A stretch of DNA of 64,000 nt from Prosopocoilus inquinatus (Eukaryota > Arthropoda > Insecta > Coleoptera > Lucanidae): the NCBI GenBank assembly GCA_036172665.1, contig CM069870.1:41498001-41562000 (forward strand), read 5' to 3'. The notes below the pieces were generated by a model. The model did not search any database and was not told the DNA's origin. It worked only from the letters and a program-made list of their open reading frames with translations. Below, piece after piece: positions 43,841 through 55,234 of this stretch (positions within the stretch are counted from its first letter, which is position 1; each line of letters opens with the position of its first letter). The position numbers and the translations under genes were made by a program.

Positions 43841-44085
43841 GTTCTCACTGCAATCAAAAACGATTTGCACAAAATTTTTCTAAAATCTTTCATTATGCTT
43901 TGACAGCAAGCATGGCCGCCTTGCATGGGGGACTCATTAGGAGCAAATCCCGCTTCAATTTGTCTATCCTACTGCAATGTTAGGTCAAAAAGCGATAGTA
44001 AGATGTCGCTATTTTATATGTTCATCATTCTTACATCGCATTTGCTAATAAATTGGGCAAGTCGTTTTTGGTCTGCAGTGGGAAT

Positions 44086-44152
44086 GTCGAGCTACGTTTC
44101 TGCTGAAGAAGCCCCAAGCAGGGCTGAAACAGCTGTCCAGAGGCTGCTCGAG
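44086..44152 (+). ncRNA. Type I hammerhead ribozyme, monomer 4
   Basis: Identical in core and stems to monomer 1, 936 bp downstream of it. Confidence 0.88.
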
Positions 44153-44332
44153 GTTCTCACTGCAATCAAAAACGATTTGCACAAAATTTTTCTAAAATCT
44201 TTCATTATGCTTTGACAGCAAGCATGGCCGCCTTGCATGGGGGACTCATTAGGAGCAAATCCCGCTTCAATTTGTCTATCCTACTGCAATGTTAGGTCAA
44301 AAAGCGATAGTAAGATGTCGCTATTTTATATG

Positions 44333-44346
44333 TTCAAATAAATAAA
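44333..44346. other. Right 14-bp target-site duplication
   Basis: TTCAAATAAATAAA. The first four bases (TTCA) also fit the repeat sequence, so a few bases of microhomology blur the junction. Confidence 0.8.
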
Positions 44347-45507
44347 GTCAATGAAAAATATTCCTGATTGTGTGTTGTATTTTATTTATTTTTTGATGTA
44401 CCACGGTATGCACATTTCAGTTTTAATCATGGTTGCTCTTTAAAATTTGGTTTGTGTGAAGCAATTTAATTGGTTATAACCAGGCAAAATAATTCAGGCC
44501 TCTAGTGTTGGACGCTTTTTACGTCGAATGTACTATTTACTCCGGTCACATTTCCGTGGTATCGATGCATCGAATTGTTGATAATTGAATTGTCGAGTGG
44601 GAGGAGAAGGAGTACATTGTGAGCGACCTCATTCGTTGCAGATATTATTGTGGGCGAGGCTAATACAGTCCCGGTACAAAATGTTCGTATTGTTCGTAGT
44701 ACAAGTGGCTCGAATTTTTCCCCAGGTTATAACTAAAGCATCGAGCAAAATACGCCCGTAATTGAGTATTCTCAGATATTCGAAATTCGAATAGGCAAGA
44801 AAATACTAAAATTTCTTATCTATTAATTGTTATTAAAATTAATTATTAAATAACATTTCAAATTTTCGTTCGTTCGTTCGTTTCGTTTTGTCGTGAGAAT
44901 GTCTTTTAAAGCGAGTGAAAGATCTCTCAACATCACAGGTTGTGAGAGACTAGAAATTTTGAACTCTTCAATATTTACAGAGAAACTGAGCAATCAAATG
45001 TCGAATCATCAAAATCAAAATTAATGAGACGAAGAATGCGGTCGTAAAATCCCCGTGCCTATCGGAAGTGCAGCGAGATATCGAGCCCCGCCGCGCGCGT
45101 AATACACGTACAACGCCTCTGAGTTTGGAACTTCAAATTCGAAGCCTTAGTTATAACTGACTGATAATCGCAATAATTATGGATTCACTAGAGTTCGGCT
45201 TGCAAACACAAAACCAGTTTGGTTATTTCAGTACTTTATTGACGTACGAGATGTGTCTTCACATATTTATTTTGGAACTAAAATAATATAAATATGGAAT
45301 TTGCTTTATTTTTCGTGTTCATTCATCATTAAATTTTCTTGAGTTAATTTCTTCCTCTTGAGTCTGCATAATTCTGTAAAACTAACTACGGTTTCAAATT
45401 TAGTCGATACCTAATAGTATTTTAAAAAACAAGTTTCATAAAACGTGATTTTAGCGCATGCCTCCAGTTTTATAAATGGACAAATGCGCCAAAATGTCGT
45501 ATGAAAC
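44347..45507. other. Unassigned region
   Basis: No gene recognised. GTTCGTTCGTTCG near 44870 is a short tandem repeat and 45080-45120 is locally GC-rich. Confidence 0.35.
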
Positions 45508-45679
45508 TGTTATGTATAGGGACTTGGCAGTGTACTTATTTGAACACAGCTTTCGCACAGTGGAGCATGTGCATATGTGTAATGCATAAGGTCTGATGTT
45601 ATCCTGCACTAGTGTACAACAAAGTATCTGTGTCTTGTTCTAACCTCATACATTAATACGAGATGAAGATACTTTGAGT
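45508..45679 (+). repeat. Gypsy-type LTR fragment (5' or solo)
   Basis: TGTTATGTATAGGGACTTGG, GTGTACTTATTTGAACACAG and CATATGTGTAATGCATA line up with the LTR starting at 49827. It is cut at 45679, where another terminal-repeat-like sequence begins. It may be the 5' partner of the Gypsy remnant downstream or an independent copy. Confidence 0.65.
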
Positions 45680-47000
45680 CAGTGTTGGGCAGTAATTGAG
45701 TACAAAAAGAAACTGATTACAAAAGTACTCAATAATTATGAGTACAATATACTCGATTACAAATTTACGCACAGTGCTTAAGTATAAAAGTAATTGAGTA
45801 CAAAGTACTTAAGTAGTAGAAGTAATTGAGTTTTCTTGTAATCTGAAATGATGAGTACGAACATAATGGAGTACCAATAGAAATCCGTTATTCACGTCTA
45901 ATAATATTCAGGCTTTTCCAAATGCTGTTAATTGTACCACGTGGTCTAAGCTTTACAATGAACGGACTTAAATTTACTGCGTAAATTTTTACTTTAAAAA
46001 ATTTTGTTGCAAATCGTTTTGATTGTGGTGAATCCCTCGAGCATCCTTAAGCTTTTGATTTTGATTTTATTTGTTTTGTCTAAGATGCGTGTATAGGTAT
46101 CCCATTTTCGATGGTATTGTACAGGTTTCTTCATGAGTAATGGAAACAGAAAAGAACCGAGAACGTAATACTGCGTTTTAACTTTTAATGTCTAATTTAA
46201 ATGGTTAAATCAAAAATTCGCTGTTTCTTGTTGTTTTGTGGTACGGTTGAAAAATGTAAAATTTACCAACATTTTAAATGCAAATAACTTTTTTTATTTT
46301 TAAAAATATAAAAAGATGATAGCTTTTTTGTTTGATTTATAACATAGATTATGGTTCCTTAATTAACAATTAAATCACATTAAAACTTCATAATAGCCAA
46401 ACTACGAACTTAATTTCTTATATAACGTGTGTCCTAAAAGTCTTATAATCTAGACACTCATGAGTTCATGAGAGATAATTCGAATTGTAATATTTGACTA
46501 ATGTCTAATATTCAAATTATGCAAAAAAATTAAAAATCTTGGATTTTATTTAGTCCATCATATCAATTATTGGTTAATATTCAACTTATTTTTTACTGGT
46601 CAGAGGCGTCTGGATTATAAAACCTGCGACACATATTTATATTGTTTGAAATTATTTATGTAATTTATAACGAGTGTTCGATTGAAAAGTTCGATTTTTG
46701 ATGAAAGAAAGTCGGGAAAATAAGCATGTAGATATTCATTTGAGAACTAGCGGATGCAGTGTAAATTTTTATCGTATTTTGCCTTGGGGTCGTAAAATTC
46801 AATAATATTTGTGTACCCGTAATATTTTCCTGTAGCTCAGAAGAAATGGCACTCACAATATGCACAGTTGGGTTTTCCTGTGGACTAATGTCAAAGTGAT
46901 CGGAGACGAAAAATTGAAACAACATGCTATTACTTCTTACCTGTTCTCATACTCATTTTAAATGATTACTGATTACATGTACTCACTGTTTATGATTACT
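45680..47000. mobile_element. Possible hAT-like insertion (left end only)
   Basis: CAGTGTTGGGCAGTAATTGA resembles the start of many hAT elements and is followed by a dense cluster of AGTAATTGAGTAC motifs (45700-45830). Related TGATTACTGATTACATGTAC motifs near 46965-46985 could be the opposite subterminal region, but no inverted terminus is visible. The 86-residue minus frame at 46665-46925 (FVSDHFDISPQENPTVHIVS) might be transposase but is not identifiable. A small retrozyme scrap lies at 46003-46052. Confidence 0.35.
46003..46052 (-). mobile_element. Retrozyme scrap
   Basis: TTGCAAATCGTTTTGATTG followed by a CCTCGAGCATCCTT remnant, i.e. the 3' side of the ribozyme repeat in minus orientation. 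The ribozyme itself is missing. Confidence 0.55.
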
Positions 47001-47637
47001 GCATTGTTATTTCTTTATTGTGCAAAATATTTAAGAATGTCTTTTCTTTCTGCATTTCGGAAAATCGTTATTGAATGCAGTCATCGCTTTTATTATTTTG
47101 TGGAACCCAAACAATAAAGCGTCATCGCACTCGAACTACGAAGAAACGTATTCGTTAGTGGATGATTAGTAATGATCTTTAAATCCTTTTAATATGCGAA
47201 AATGGCACTGTAAATCATGTGTACTATTGGTTTACAAAGACCAGGATGTCAAGATCTGAGTATTGTCGATTATTTAACGAAACAGATTTAATTCTGATCA
47301 ATGCAAGTAGATTTAAATTGTTTTCCTTTAAACATAATGCACACATGGGCTACGACCGAGAGGTTGTGCATTTGAATTATCGTCTTTAATCGGTCGGTGA
47401 TTCTATTTTATTGTGTCCCATAAAGCTTTTAAAATGAAGCTCTTAAAATGCGATCAAGCAATTGACCTTGAATTTTGCTGGAATTTTGTTTTATAACGTT
47501 GTTTTTGTGCACGGTCGACCAAAAGTTCTTAAACAAAAGAATCAATACTCCGCCACTAGGTAATTTTTTTATTTTTGACTTTTGTTAGTTGCAGCATTAG
47601 TTCTCTTACATGACGAGGAACTTGATTACACCCTGTA
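47001..47637. other. Spacer
   Basis: No gene recognised. It ends in ACACCCTG before TA, which looks like the right tip of another CAGGGTG-type element. Confidence 0.3.
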
Positions 47638-48684
47638 TAGGGTGTGTGTCTTGAAACGCATAGGAAACCCCATGTTAATTTAAAGATGCTCCCCTAATTA
47701 TTTTACAGCAAAACTCTTTTTAGGTTTTTTAAAATACTCTTCAAGATGAATCCGTCTGTGATGTTTGAGAATTTTTCATACACTGAGTTTTAAGAGATTT
47801 AAAAAAAAAATCTATAACTTATTTATATGATAAAATTTTATATAGAACAGATGTACACAACATTAACATCAGAAACAAAGGATTGCTCACGCCTCCGATG
47901 CACCACACGGCCATATTCCAGAGATCTTTTATTTATAATGTAGTCAAACTTTTTAACAAACTCCCGGAAAAATTTAAATCTGTCTCTATATTTACTTTCG
48001 GACATTTGATGCGTACCTACCTGCAAAACAGTCATGAGTTCGCCCAACATTATACGCATGTCTATCATCTTTAATTCACATTTATGTTTCCATTTCTAAT
48101 TTTCTATCTAATTTTGTCCTACTATCTTTTCCTGCAATTCCTACTTAATATAATTTTCTTTCGGTTCCGTTTCTTCACTTAATTATATTTCATTTTTCTT
48201 TTAATTTTACAGTTTACAGTTTTTCCCATAGGAAACGCTGATTCGGATTCCTTGATCATTACGCCATTATTTTAGTCTTAGAATTTTTGTGTTCTCCCTT
48301 GTAATGATCAAATAAAATTTAATTTAGTTATGAAGGCTGTGCAGATGCATAGCCTTCATCAATGATCGTCAAAACTAGACAGATAATTAATAAATCTAAT
48401 CGTGTTTGAAAAAGATTGATAGAAAAAGCTTTTCCAGTAATTTATTTTAACATTTACTGATCAAAGCCATGCTGACAGTTTGGTATAAATAGAATTTCGT
48501 TACTGATCTTTTTTAAATATCTTGAAACTGAGCGAATGAAGAATTCACAGACAGATTCATCTTGAGGAGCACTTTAAGAAACGTAAATGGAATTTTGCTG
48601 TAAAATAATCAAGGAAGCCAATATTCGAGCACCTTTAAATTAACATGGGATTTCCTATGTTGCGTTTCAAAACGTAGCAACCTG
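47638..48684. mobile_element. Foldback element family C, copy 2, split by LINE fragment
   Basis: The left half (47638-47830) matches 12953-13140 and the right half (48350-48684) matches 13190-13471, with AAGATGAATCCGTCTGTGAT and ACAGACAGATTCATCTT in inverted positions. The middle is a LINE 3' fragment. The element itself is inserted in Gypsy sequence on its right side. Confidence 0.75.
47831..48350 (+). pseudogene. LINE 3' fragment (reverse-transcriptase C-terminus)
   Basis: LYRTDVHNINIRNKGLLTPP and HHTAIFQRSFIYNVVKLFNK parallel the C-terminus of the LINE ORF2 at 52395-53927 (HRTDVHNINIRKKDFLSMPR, RTALFQRSFSFNIVNCINR), so it is a 5'-truncated copy of a related LINE. The 3' end has AATAAAATTTAATT and then a hairpin ATGAAGGCT...AGCCTTCAT (48331-48361). 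Confidence 0.75.
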
Positions 48685-48689
48685 TATAA

Positions 48690-49826
48690 ATTTGTACTTT
48701 CTGGTTGGTCGAGTGATTTGCCTTTAGAATTCAAACCTCATTATACGCGAAAAAACGAATTACCAACTTACCGAGATTGTCTTTTATGGAGAAACCGTGT
48801 AATTATACCTAAGAGGGGAAGAGAAAGAATGTTATCAATTTTCCATGAAACACATCCGGAGATAGTTACAATGAAGGCAAGCGTAAGAACATATGGAATT
48901 TGTCAAGAGTTCGCAAACTTTCCAGCTAGAAGTCCTGTTCATTCGTGGAAATATCCGAAGAAAGCTTGGTCTCGTTTGCATATTGACCATGCAGGTTCTT
49001 TCCATGGACAGATTTTTTTTAATAGTGGTAGATGCATTCAAAAATGGTTAAAAGTGCGTAAACTACCATCTACATCCAGCGTGGTTTCTATAATAGTATT
49101 ACGATAATTGTTCGCTACGCACGGAATACCAGGCATGATTGTTAGCGATAACGGTACATGATTCGTATCAGAAGAATTCAAAGAATTTGAGAGGAAGAAT
49201 TCGTAATGTTACTACACCTCCTTATCATCCTTCGTCTAACAAACAAGCGGAGAGAATGGTTCAGTCAGTTAAACAAGGGCTTAGGGAAATGTCGAAAGGC
49301 GAGAATACCAAAATTTCAACATACTTGTTACACCAACACGTTACTCCTTGTGTAACCGCAGGCAAGAGCCCAGCTGAACTTTTGATGCGACGACAAATGA
49401 AAACTTATTTTGATAAGTTACATACAGACTATACTACATCGTGGCGAGGGATACATGACGAGGATACAAATGATAAACGGGTTATCAGAGATTTGAAGGA
49501 AAAACAAGAGTTGTACGCCAGAAATTATGGGGTCGGTCTAAATTGGATACCAGCAGAAGTCGAGAGGACATCCGGTCCCGTATCTTATAAAGTTGTTACG
49601 CCAGAAGGACAATTACTAAGAAGACATGCAGATCAATTGCGCATACGTGAGTCAAGTAGCTCTTCACAATCTCGTCAAGATCTAGTTCAACACGGCCCAG
49701 AACCAAACCAGCAGGATTCTCCTTTGGAACCTCAGAACCTTGAAGCTCCTACCACATGTTCTTCTAGACATCGCCGACAGCCAACCTATTTAGAAGATTA
49801 TGTTGTCAATAACTGGAGGGGAGGGG
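48690..49826 (+). pseudogene. Ty3/Gypsy integrase region, frameshifted
   Basis: LSGWSSDLPLEFKPHYTRKN, CLLWRNRVIIPKRGRERMLS and FHETHPEIVTMKASVRTYGI mark the linker and zinc-binding region before a Gypsy integrase. The catalytic core has RLHIDHAGSFHG (first D), IVSDNGT (second D, near 49138-49158, in a different frame) and HPSSNKQAERM (E). A C-terminal chromatin-facing segment (WIPAEVERTSGPVSYKVVTP) and RRQPTYLEDYVVNNWRGG close the protein just before the LTR. Reverse transcriptase, protease and gag are missing; the foldback element interrupts it at the 5' side. Confidence 0.85.
49815..49826 (+). promoter_or_regulatory. Gypsy polypurine tract
   Basis: GGAGGGGAGGGG directly before the LTR TG, the usual place for plus-strand priming. 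Confidence 0.7.
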
Positions 49827-50030
49827 TGTTATATATTGGAACTTAGTCGTGTACTTATTGGAACACAGCTTTCTCATAGTCTGCATATGTTGTAATGCAT
49901 AGCTATGTCTCAGCAGATGTATTAGCCGGTAATATGTACGTGTTCGTCTGTTGTTCTAATATTATTATAAACTAACAATAAATACACATCGTTAAGTGTG
50001 TCTATTATTATCTGCGGACATAATAGAAAC
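49827..50030 (+). repeat. Gypsy 3' LTR
   Basis: Starts TGTTATATATTGGAACTTAG immediately after the polypurine tract and contains AATAAATACACATCG as a possible polyadenylation signal. The end is set approximately near TCTGCGGACATAATAG. It is similar to 45508-45679. Confidence 0.7.
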
Positions 50031-50400
50031 GTATGTTTTATTAAAAAAAATTATATTTTGGTTCTTACGATATGAAAAAAAGCTTAAGAACCTGCGTTAT
50101 TTTTCAATTTAATAGACTCTTAGGACAAGTTTTTTATCCGCATCCGTACGGGCGGCGCACATAGGGGTATTGGACCCAAAAAGTTGTCCAAAATTATTTT
50201 TTCATATTTTCGAATTTATTCGGTGACAATAAAGTATTTTAGGCTGAAATTTGTTATCTGTTACCATATACCGGGCGCACACATTAATTATGCACCACAT
50301 GAATTTCTTTTAATTCCTGCCCCCCAAGTTACTGTTGAAAAAGCAACATGAATGTTCTATCCGTTCGCCGCAAGACGTCTCTTTAATTTCCGAGTTTATA
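50031..50400. other. Spacer
   Basis: Nothing recognised. Confidence 0.35.
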
Positions 50401-51072
50401 CAGGATGTTCATGGGGAGCCGGTACCTAGCAAATTTCATTGTTTGCATTTTTATGAAGTAACTTAAATTAGAAGTTTCAAGACTTTCCTGCTCGAATTTA
50501 GGGTACCATCAGAAAAACAAATGACTATCAGATTTACGAGATTTTCCATTGTTTTCAATTTCTTTAAACACAACATTACATTTTTTATCATCGTATCATT
50601 TAAAAAAGTTGAAAACAATTGAAAATCTCGGAAACCTGATATTTTTATTTATTTCTCCTCAGGTACCATTAATTCGAACAGGAAAAGTACTGAAATTTCT
50701 CTAATTTAAGCTACCTACTAACTAACTACTGAAATTTCAAATAAAAAAAGTTAGTTATTGCAGCTATTTTCTGTGAGTACCAAGATTTTGTTACTAAATA
50801 TAAAATTAAATCATATTCCCAAAGATGATGATATTTTAGGAACATAATTAATTTAATATCCTGTACGCGATGCGATGATCCTACCTAACATTCCATTTAA
50901 ATAGAAACAACAATCAATAAAAAATCTCAAAAACTTAATAGTCATTTGTTTTTCCGAAAGCACCATTAAATCTAGGAGGAAAGATTCTGAAACATTACTA
51001 CTAATTTAAGTTACTTCGTAAAAATTCGAATAAGAAAGTTAGCTATAGTAGCGGATTTTCATGAACACCCTG
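50401..51072. mobile_element. Long-TIR element with CAGGATGTTCATG ends
   Basis: The left end CAGGATGTTCATGGGGAGCC pairs with the right end CATGAACACCCTG, with TA near both. Inside are three degenerate repeats of a TTTAAGTTACTTC...AAGAAAGTTAG block. It is related to 20640-21090, which carries transposase remnants, and is probably the non-autonomous form. Confidence 0.65.
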
Positions 51073-51815
51073 TACATGACAGTTTGTGTATGAATTCATT
51101 CTTTTGTTATTCAGGATATGTAGAATTTTTAACTATGTCGTTTTGCATATAGTCTAGTTTTTTGCCTACTACTACAAGTCATAGCATCAAGAAAATAATT
51201 GTCATACATTTATAGGCAAATTTCGGCAGCCGAAGTCTTCAGATATTTAAAGTATCTTACTTACTGTAAAACATAACAGAAAAAAATCGACCCGGAAACG
51301 CCCTGGCATATAAGAAAACTCTTTCGATGTACACTAATAATCGAAAATTCAACGACATAAATTTGACATACCGTAAATCTGAAATATCTTAAATACTGAC
51401 AATAGCATTTAAAAAATAATGGTTGATATGAACAGTGCTTACTTGACTGAACATCTTCCGTTACAAAAATCATAGCATATAGCTTCAAAGAAGAATTAGA
51501 AACAGTTTGAATTTAATTATTTTTTGAATTAGGTATATACGTTTAACACAACCGACTATCAAGGTGCTTTGATCCCTTTGATGGTATTTTCTTCATCTAC
51601 CCGAGGAAAAAAATAAGTTTACCCTCTTGATCCCTAAGTATTGTTCTATCTTAGGTAATAGTTATTGTAGTCAAATTCACAATTTTGTGTCATTCGACTT
51701 TTGGCCAGCTTTTCGGGGCAAATACCCGTATGTGCGGCGGGCGTATGCATATTGTGATACGTTTAGCTCCTCCCACTTTCCTTATCTTTCTATGGGCGCG
51801 TAAACCTTGACATGC
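51073..51815. other. Spacer
   Basis: No supported gene. The minus frame at 51261-51488 has no known motif. Confidence 0.3.
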
Positions 51816-51892
51816 AGGCTGTCCACCGAGTGCCGCGGTCTTCTCTACCGTCTAAAGTATACAAGGTAGAAAAGAAATTCAAACGAGCTGAG
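51816..51892 (+). other. Exon-like segment shared with 6.4 kb
   Basis: About 75 bp preceded by GCAG and followed by GAGGTGTAA. It is open in one frame (AVHRVPRSSLPSKVYKVEKK and on). The same piece is on the other strand at about 6406-6481. The splice-like borders are suggestive only. Confidence 0.35.
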
Positions 51893-51935
51893 GTGTAACT
51901 CAGTAAACCCTATTTTTTAATTATTTTTGGCTATA

Positions 51936-52075
51936 CAGGGTGTTCAGTAACTGAGGGCCATACCAAAGTTATATTTTTTTAAATGGAGCACCCAGTATAT
52001 TTCTACATATTTCGAAAGTATGCATAAAGAGTAGGTAATAACCAAACATTTTATTTAAGAGTTTTTAAGATATAA
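51936..52075. mobile_element. Foldback family B, single arm
   Basis: CAGGGTGTTCAGTAACTGAG through CACCCAGTATATTTC and TTTCGAAAGTATGCAT matches the arms of 5637-7676. It is cut where the LINE tail begins. Confidence 0.6.
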
Positions 52076-52394
52076 ATAATAATAATAATAATAATAAATG
52101 TCTTTATTGATTCCCCACATGATACACATACAAAGAAAAAAAAAATAACAAATGAAGAAGAATCAACTGGTGCGGGATCAGACATGTTAGTATGTATCCT
52201 AACGTCTGGTTTTCATCCCGAACCAAGAGATTTAAATTTTTTTAAAGATTGATCAAATGCAAGCCACATAGTTAATAATATACTAAACTGTAAAAGGTAA
52301 AATTGGTATTCGTATAGACATAATTATTTTATCTGCCGTAATAATGTACTAAACTGTAAAAGGTAAAATCAGTATTCGTATAGATGTGATTATG

Positions 52395-55234
52395 CTATCT
52401 GCTGCCGTTTAATGATTGTTCCCTCACAAGCTGAGAGCGCATTCTACTTTTAAATGTTAATAACGAAGTCGCTTTAAAAAGAAGGAAATTACGATTAATA
52501 CAGTTTACGATATTAAATGAAAATGATCTCTGAAACAAGGCTGTTCTGTGGCGTGGCATTGACAGAAAGTCCTTTTTACGAATGTTAATGTTATGAACAT
52601 CCGTTCGATGCTTAATCTTGTTAAATAATAATCTAGGTGGTGATTCGGATTTTATAATTCTATAGTACAAGCATGCAGCATGCAGGTAATGTCCATGTTC
52701 CATATTTAACCAACCCGATTGAATGAAAGCGTGAGATATGTGTTGAAATTTACGTATACCAGACATGAAACGTATGCAAGAATTTTGAATTAGTTGAATT
52801 TTTCTCTTATCATCACCATCCAGACATGGACCGTACAAGTAGTCGCAATAATTGAATGTTGATAACACCAGGGTCTCACATAGCATTTTTTTCAACTTAT
52901 AATCTAATAAATGTCTGCTAGAGTATAGCATCCTTAATTTACCGTAAGCGCGCCGGATGAGCACAGATACATACTCCTTAAAGCGAAAATTAGAGTAAAA
53001 AATGATCCCCAAATTTTTACTAGCTTCGTTAATTTTAATTGGAATATTTTTCACACAAATAGTAATATTATTTTTAACAAATTCTCTTTGACATCCACCT
53101 CCATATAATATCAACGACGATTTAGCAGGATTGATAATTAGCCCGTGCATTTCAGATATACGTATCAATCGAGCCAAATCGCTATTAATAGCAACTTCAG
53201 CTGCCTTCCAATCATTGCAAGTAAACGAATAATGCATCTGAGTGTCATCTGCGTACTGATGATAATTACATACATTTAATTCGTATGGAAATCGACTCGT
53301 ATAAATCGTGAATAAAAGTGGACTGCATATGCTGCCTTGTGGGACCCCCATGTATAAGTACAACAAATCTGAAACGTCGCCTTGCAATACTACACGCTGA
53401 GATCGATTATTGAGATAACTTGACATTAGTTTGATCGCAGAATCATTGAGACCAATATAATGAAACATAGACAGTAGAATTTTGTAATTAATCACATTAA
53501 AAGCTTTAGAGTAGTCCAGTAAGATTAATGCACTCATGTCTTTATTATCTAGAGCAGTTATAATGTCATCACTAATGTCAAGTAAAGCTGTGCCACATGA
53601 GAAATTGGGTCGAAAACCGGATTGCTTTGCTGGTAAAATTTCAAATTGAATCAAATGAGCGCGAAGTTGAGATTCTATTACTTTTTCTAAAATCTTTGAG
53701 AGAGTAGGGAGTACAGTTATAGGCCTCAGGTCTTTAAAATCTAAGGGTGATGATGTTTTAACTATTGGAAACACACGCCCTTCTTTCCACATAGTTGGAA
53801 AAATATTCCTTGTTATACAGTAATTTATGATGTGAGTTATGTATGGAATAATGAATGGTGTGCAGTAATTAATCATTGTAATGTTAACATCATCCACTCC
53901 AGTGGCTGTAGACTTTATGCTAGACAAGATTTTAGAAACATCAGTTTCTGTAACTTCAATGAAAGAAAAACTCTGTAGGTCATCGCGAACGGTATTGTTA
54001 TCATAAAAGTCAATCAGTTCGTCCTCGGCAATAAAATTCGATTTTTCGATATTAACAAAATATTCATTTAACTCGTTAACGTTTTGTAGGTGGGTAGGAA
54101 GTTGAGCTTTATTTAAATTTTTACCTTTGTATATCCCACATCTTCTTAATTCTTTCCAGACTTCTTTTGGGCTCCCGCGGCTTGTAATTTAGTACTGAGA
54201 TACACTTTTTTTTCCTTACGACATGCATAGGTTAATTGATTACGAATTGATTTGTAATATTCCCAGCGAGGACTTGTTGGATTTTTTTTATAAGCCTGTA
54301 AAGCACGTGTTTTCAGAGATTGCATAAGCTTGATTGTATCTGTAATTCACGGTTCATTTTTTCTAGTAAAGCGTGACGTTTTTAAGGGAGCATGAAGATC
54401 AAAAAGATATTTGATATTTAAAGTCAAAAATTCAATTTTTTCATCAACAGAGGAAAAATCATACACGTAAAACCAAGGCAATTCAATCATGTCCTCATAG
54501 AAGTCTCGATAATTAATGTTTTTAAAATTGCGATATGTTTTTATTAGTGGTTCAGTAACCTGACTACTAAACAGAAGCGAACAATAAATTAAATGGTGAT
54601 CGGAAATTTGGTCTAGAGCAATTGTGCCTGACGACACTACATGTAAATGTTCTGAAACTATAATGTGATCTATTAAGGTAGTGCTGGTTAAAGTTAAACG
54701 AGTCGGCTCGTTTATTAACTGTTTTAAACTGAAAGTGTTAAATAATTGGCATAACGATTTAGACGATTGCGAAAACTCATTTAGTAGATCGATATTTAAA
54801 TCGCCCAAGCACAACAAACTCTCCGACATAGTCATAATTACAGCAAGTGTTTCCTCGAACAATTCGAAAAAATTATGTGTTATCATACCTGGGTGGCCTA
54901 TATACGACACCTACACAGAAAATTTCTTTATTGTTTTTTATCTTCACCCATAATTGTTCCAAATAATTGTCATACGACACCACTTCTTGAATTTTTGTAA
55001 ACGATAATGTATTACAAATATAAAACCCGACTCCTCCACCACGTGTAGACCGATCAGCGTGGACGAAAGAATAACCTTGAATTTGAACAAGCTCTGCCTC
55101 ATCTGCCTTCAGCCAAGTTTCAGAGACTGCTAAAATACTAAATTCAGAGTTAATAAGATAATTTCAACTTCATTAAAATGAGCTGTGAGAGAACGCACAT
55201 TAATATGAGCAAGCATAAGTTTCTTTGAGGACAT
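52395..55234 (-). pseudogene. LINE ORF2: endonuclease and reverse transcriptase
   Basis: The start ATG is at 55234 (MSSKKLMLAHINVRSL). The endonuclease of the APE type shows ILAVSETWLKADEAELVQIQ, RGGGVGFYI and VGVVYRPP, then after frameshifts CLGDLNIDLL and QISDHHLIYC. The reverse transcriptase is open from 53927 to 52395: MWKEGRVFPIVKTSSP, FKDLRPITVLPTLSKILEKV, KQSGFRPNFSCGTALLDI, ALILLDYSKAFNVINYKILL (first D), MGVPQGSICSPLLFTIYTSR and NYHQYADDTQMHYSF (YADD box). Frameshifts lie near 55160 and 54905 and a stop at 54347; the 54347-53930 linker has further stops. Confidence 0.9.

Larger units (their letters stand above)
42725..44336 (+). mobile_element. Retrozyme multimer: inverted 5' part plus ~4.6 tandem 312-bp monomers
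   Basis: Bases 42725-42913 are repeat sequence in minus orientation. At 42914 (GCAATCAAAAACGATTTGCA) orientation flips and 312-bp monomers follow in direct tandem to 44336. Monomers are almost identical to one another. Each holds, in order, GCTTTGACAGCAAGCATGGC, AATTTGTCTATCCTACTGCA, AAGCGATAGTAAGATGTCGC, GAATAAATTGGGCAAGTCG and a hammerhead ribozyme. Exact 14-bp direct repeats flank the whole. This is what reverse transcription of a multimeric (rolling-circle or read-through) RNA with twin priming would leave. The 96-residue frame seen in each monomer is not considered a gene. Confidence 0.9.

Noticed and set aside
42989..44215. Four identical 96-residue open frames spaced 312 bp apart
   Set aside because: They fall inside the ribozyme repeat, overlap the hammerhead on the same strand, and older copies of the repeat break the frame freely. 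The spacing is a multiple of three only because the monomer length is. Treated as non-coding.
42725..44336. Possible CRISPR array or ordinary centromeric satellite
   Set aside because: The period is 312 bp with no spacers, in a eukaryotic context, and target duplications plus a 5' inversion show an inserted multimer rather than a CRISPR or a locally grown satellite.
44820..45000. Possible hAT C-terminus (ERSLNITG-like frame)
   Set aside because: The similarity to the ERxFSxAG motif is short and the expected neighbouring residues are missing.
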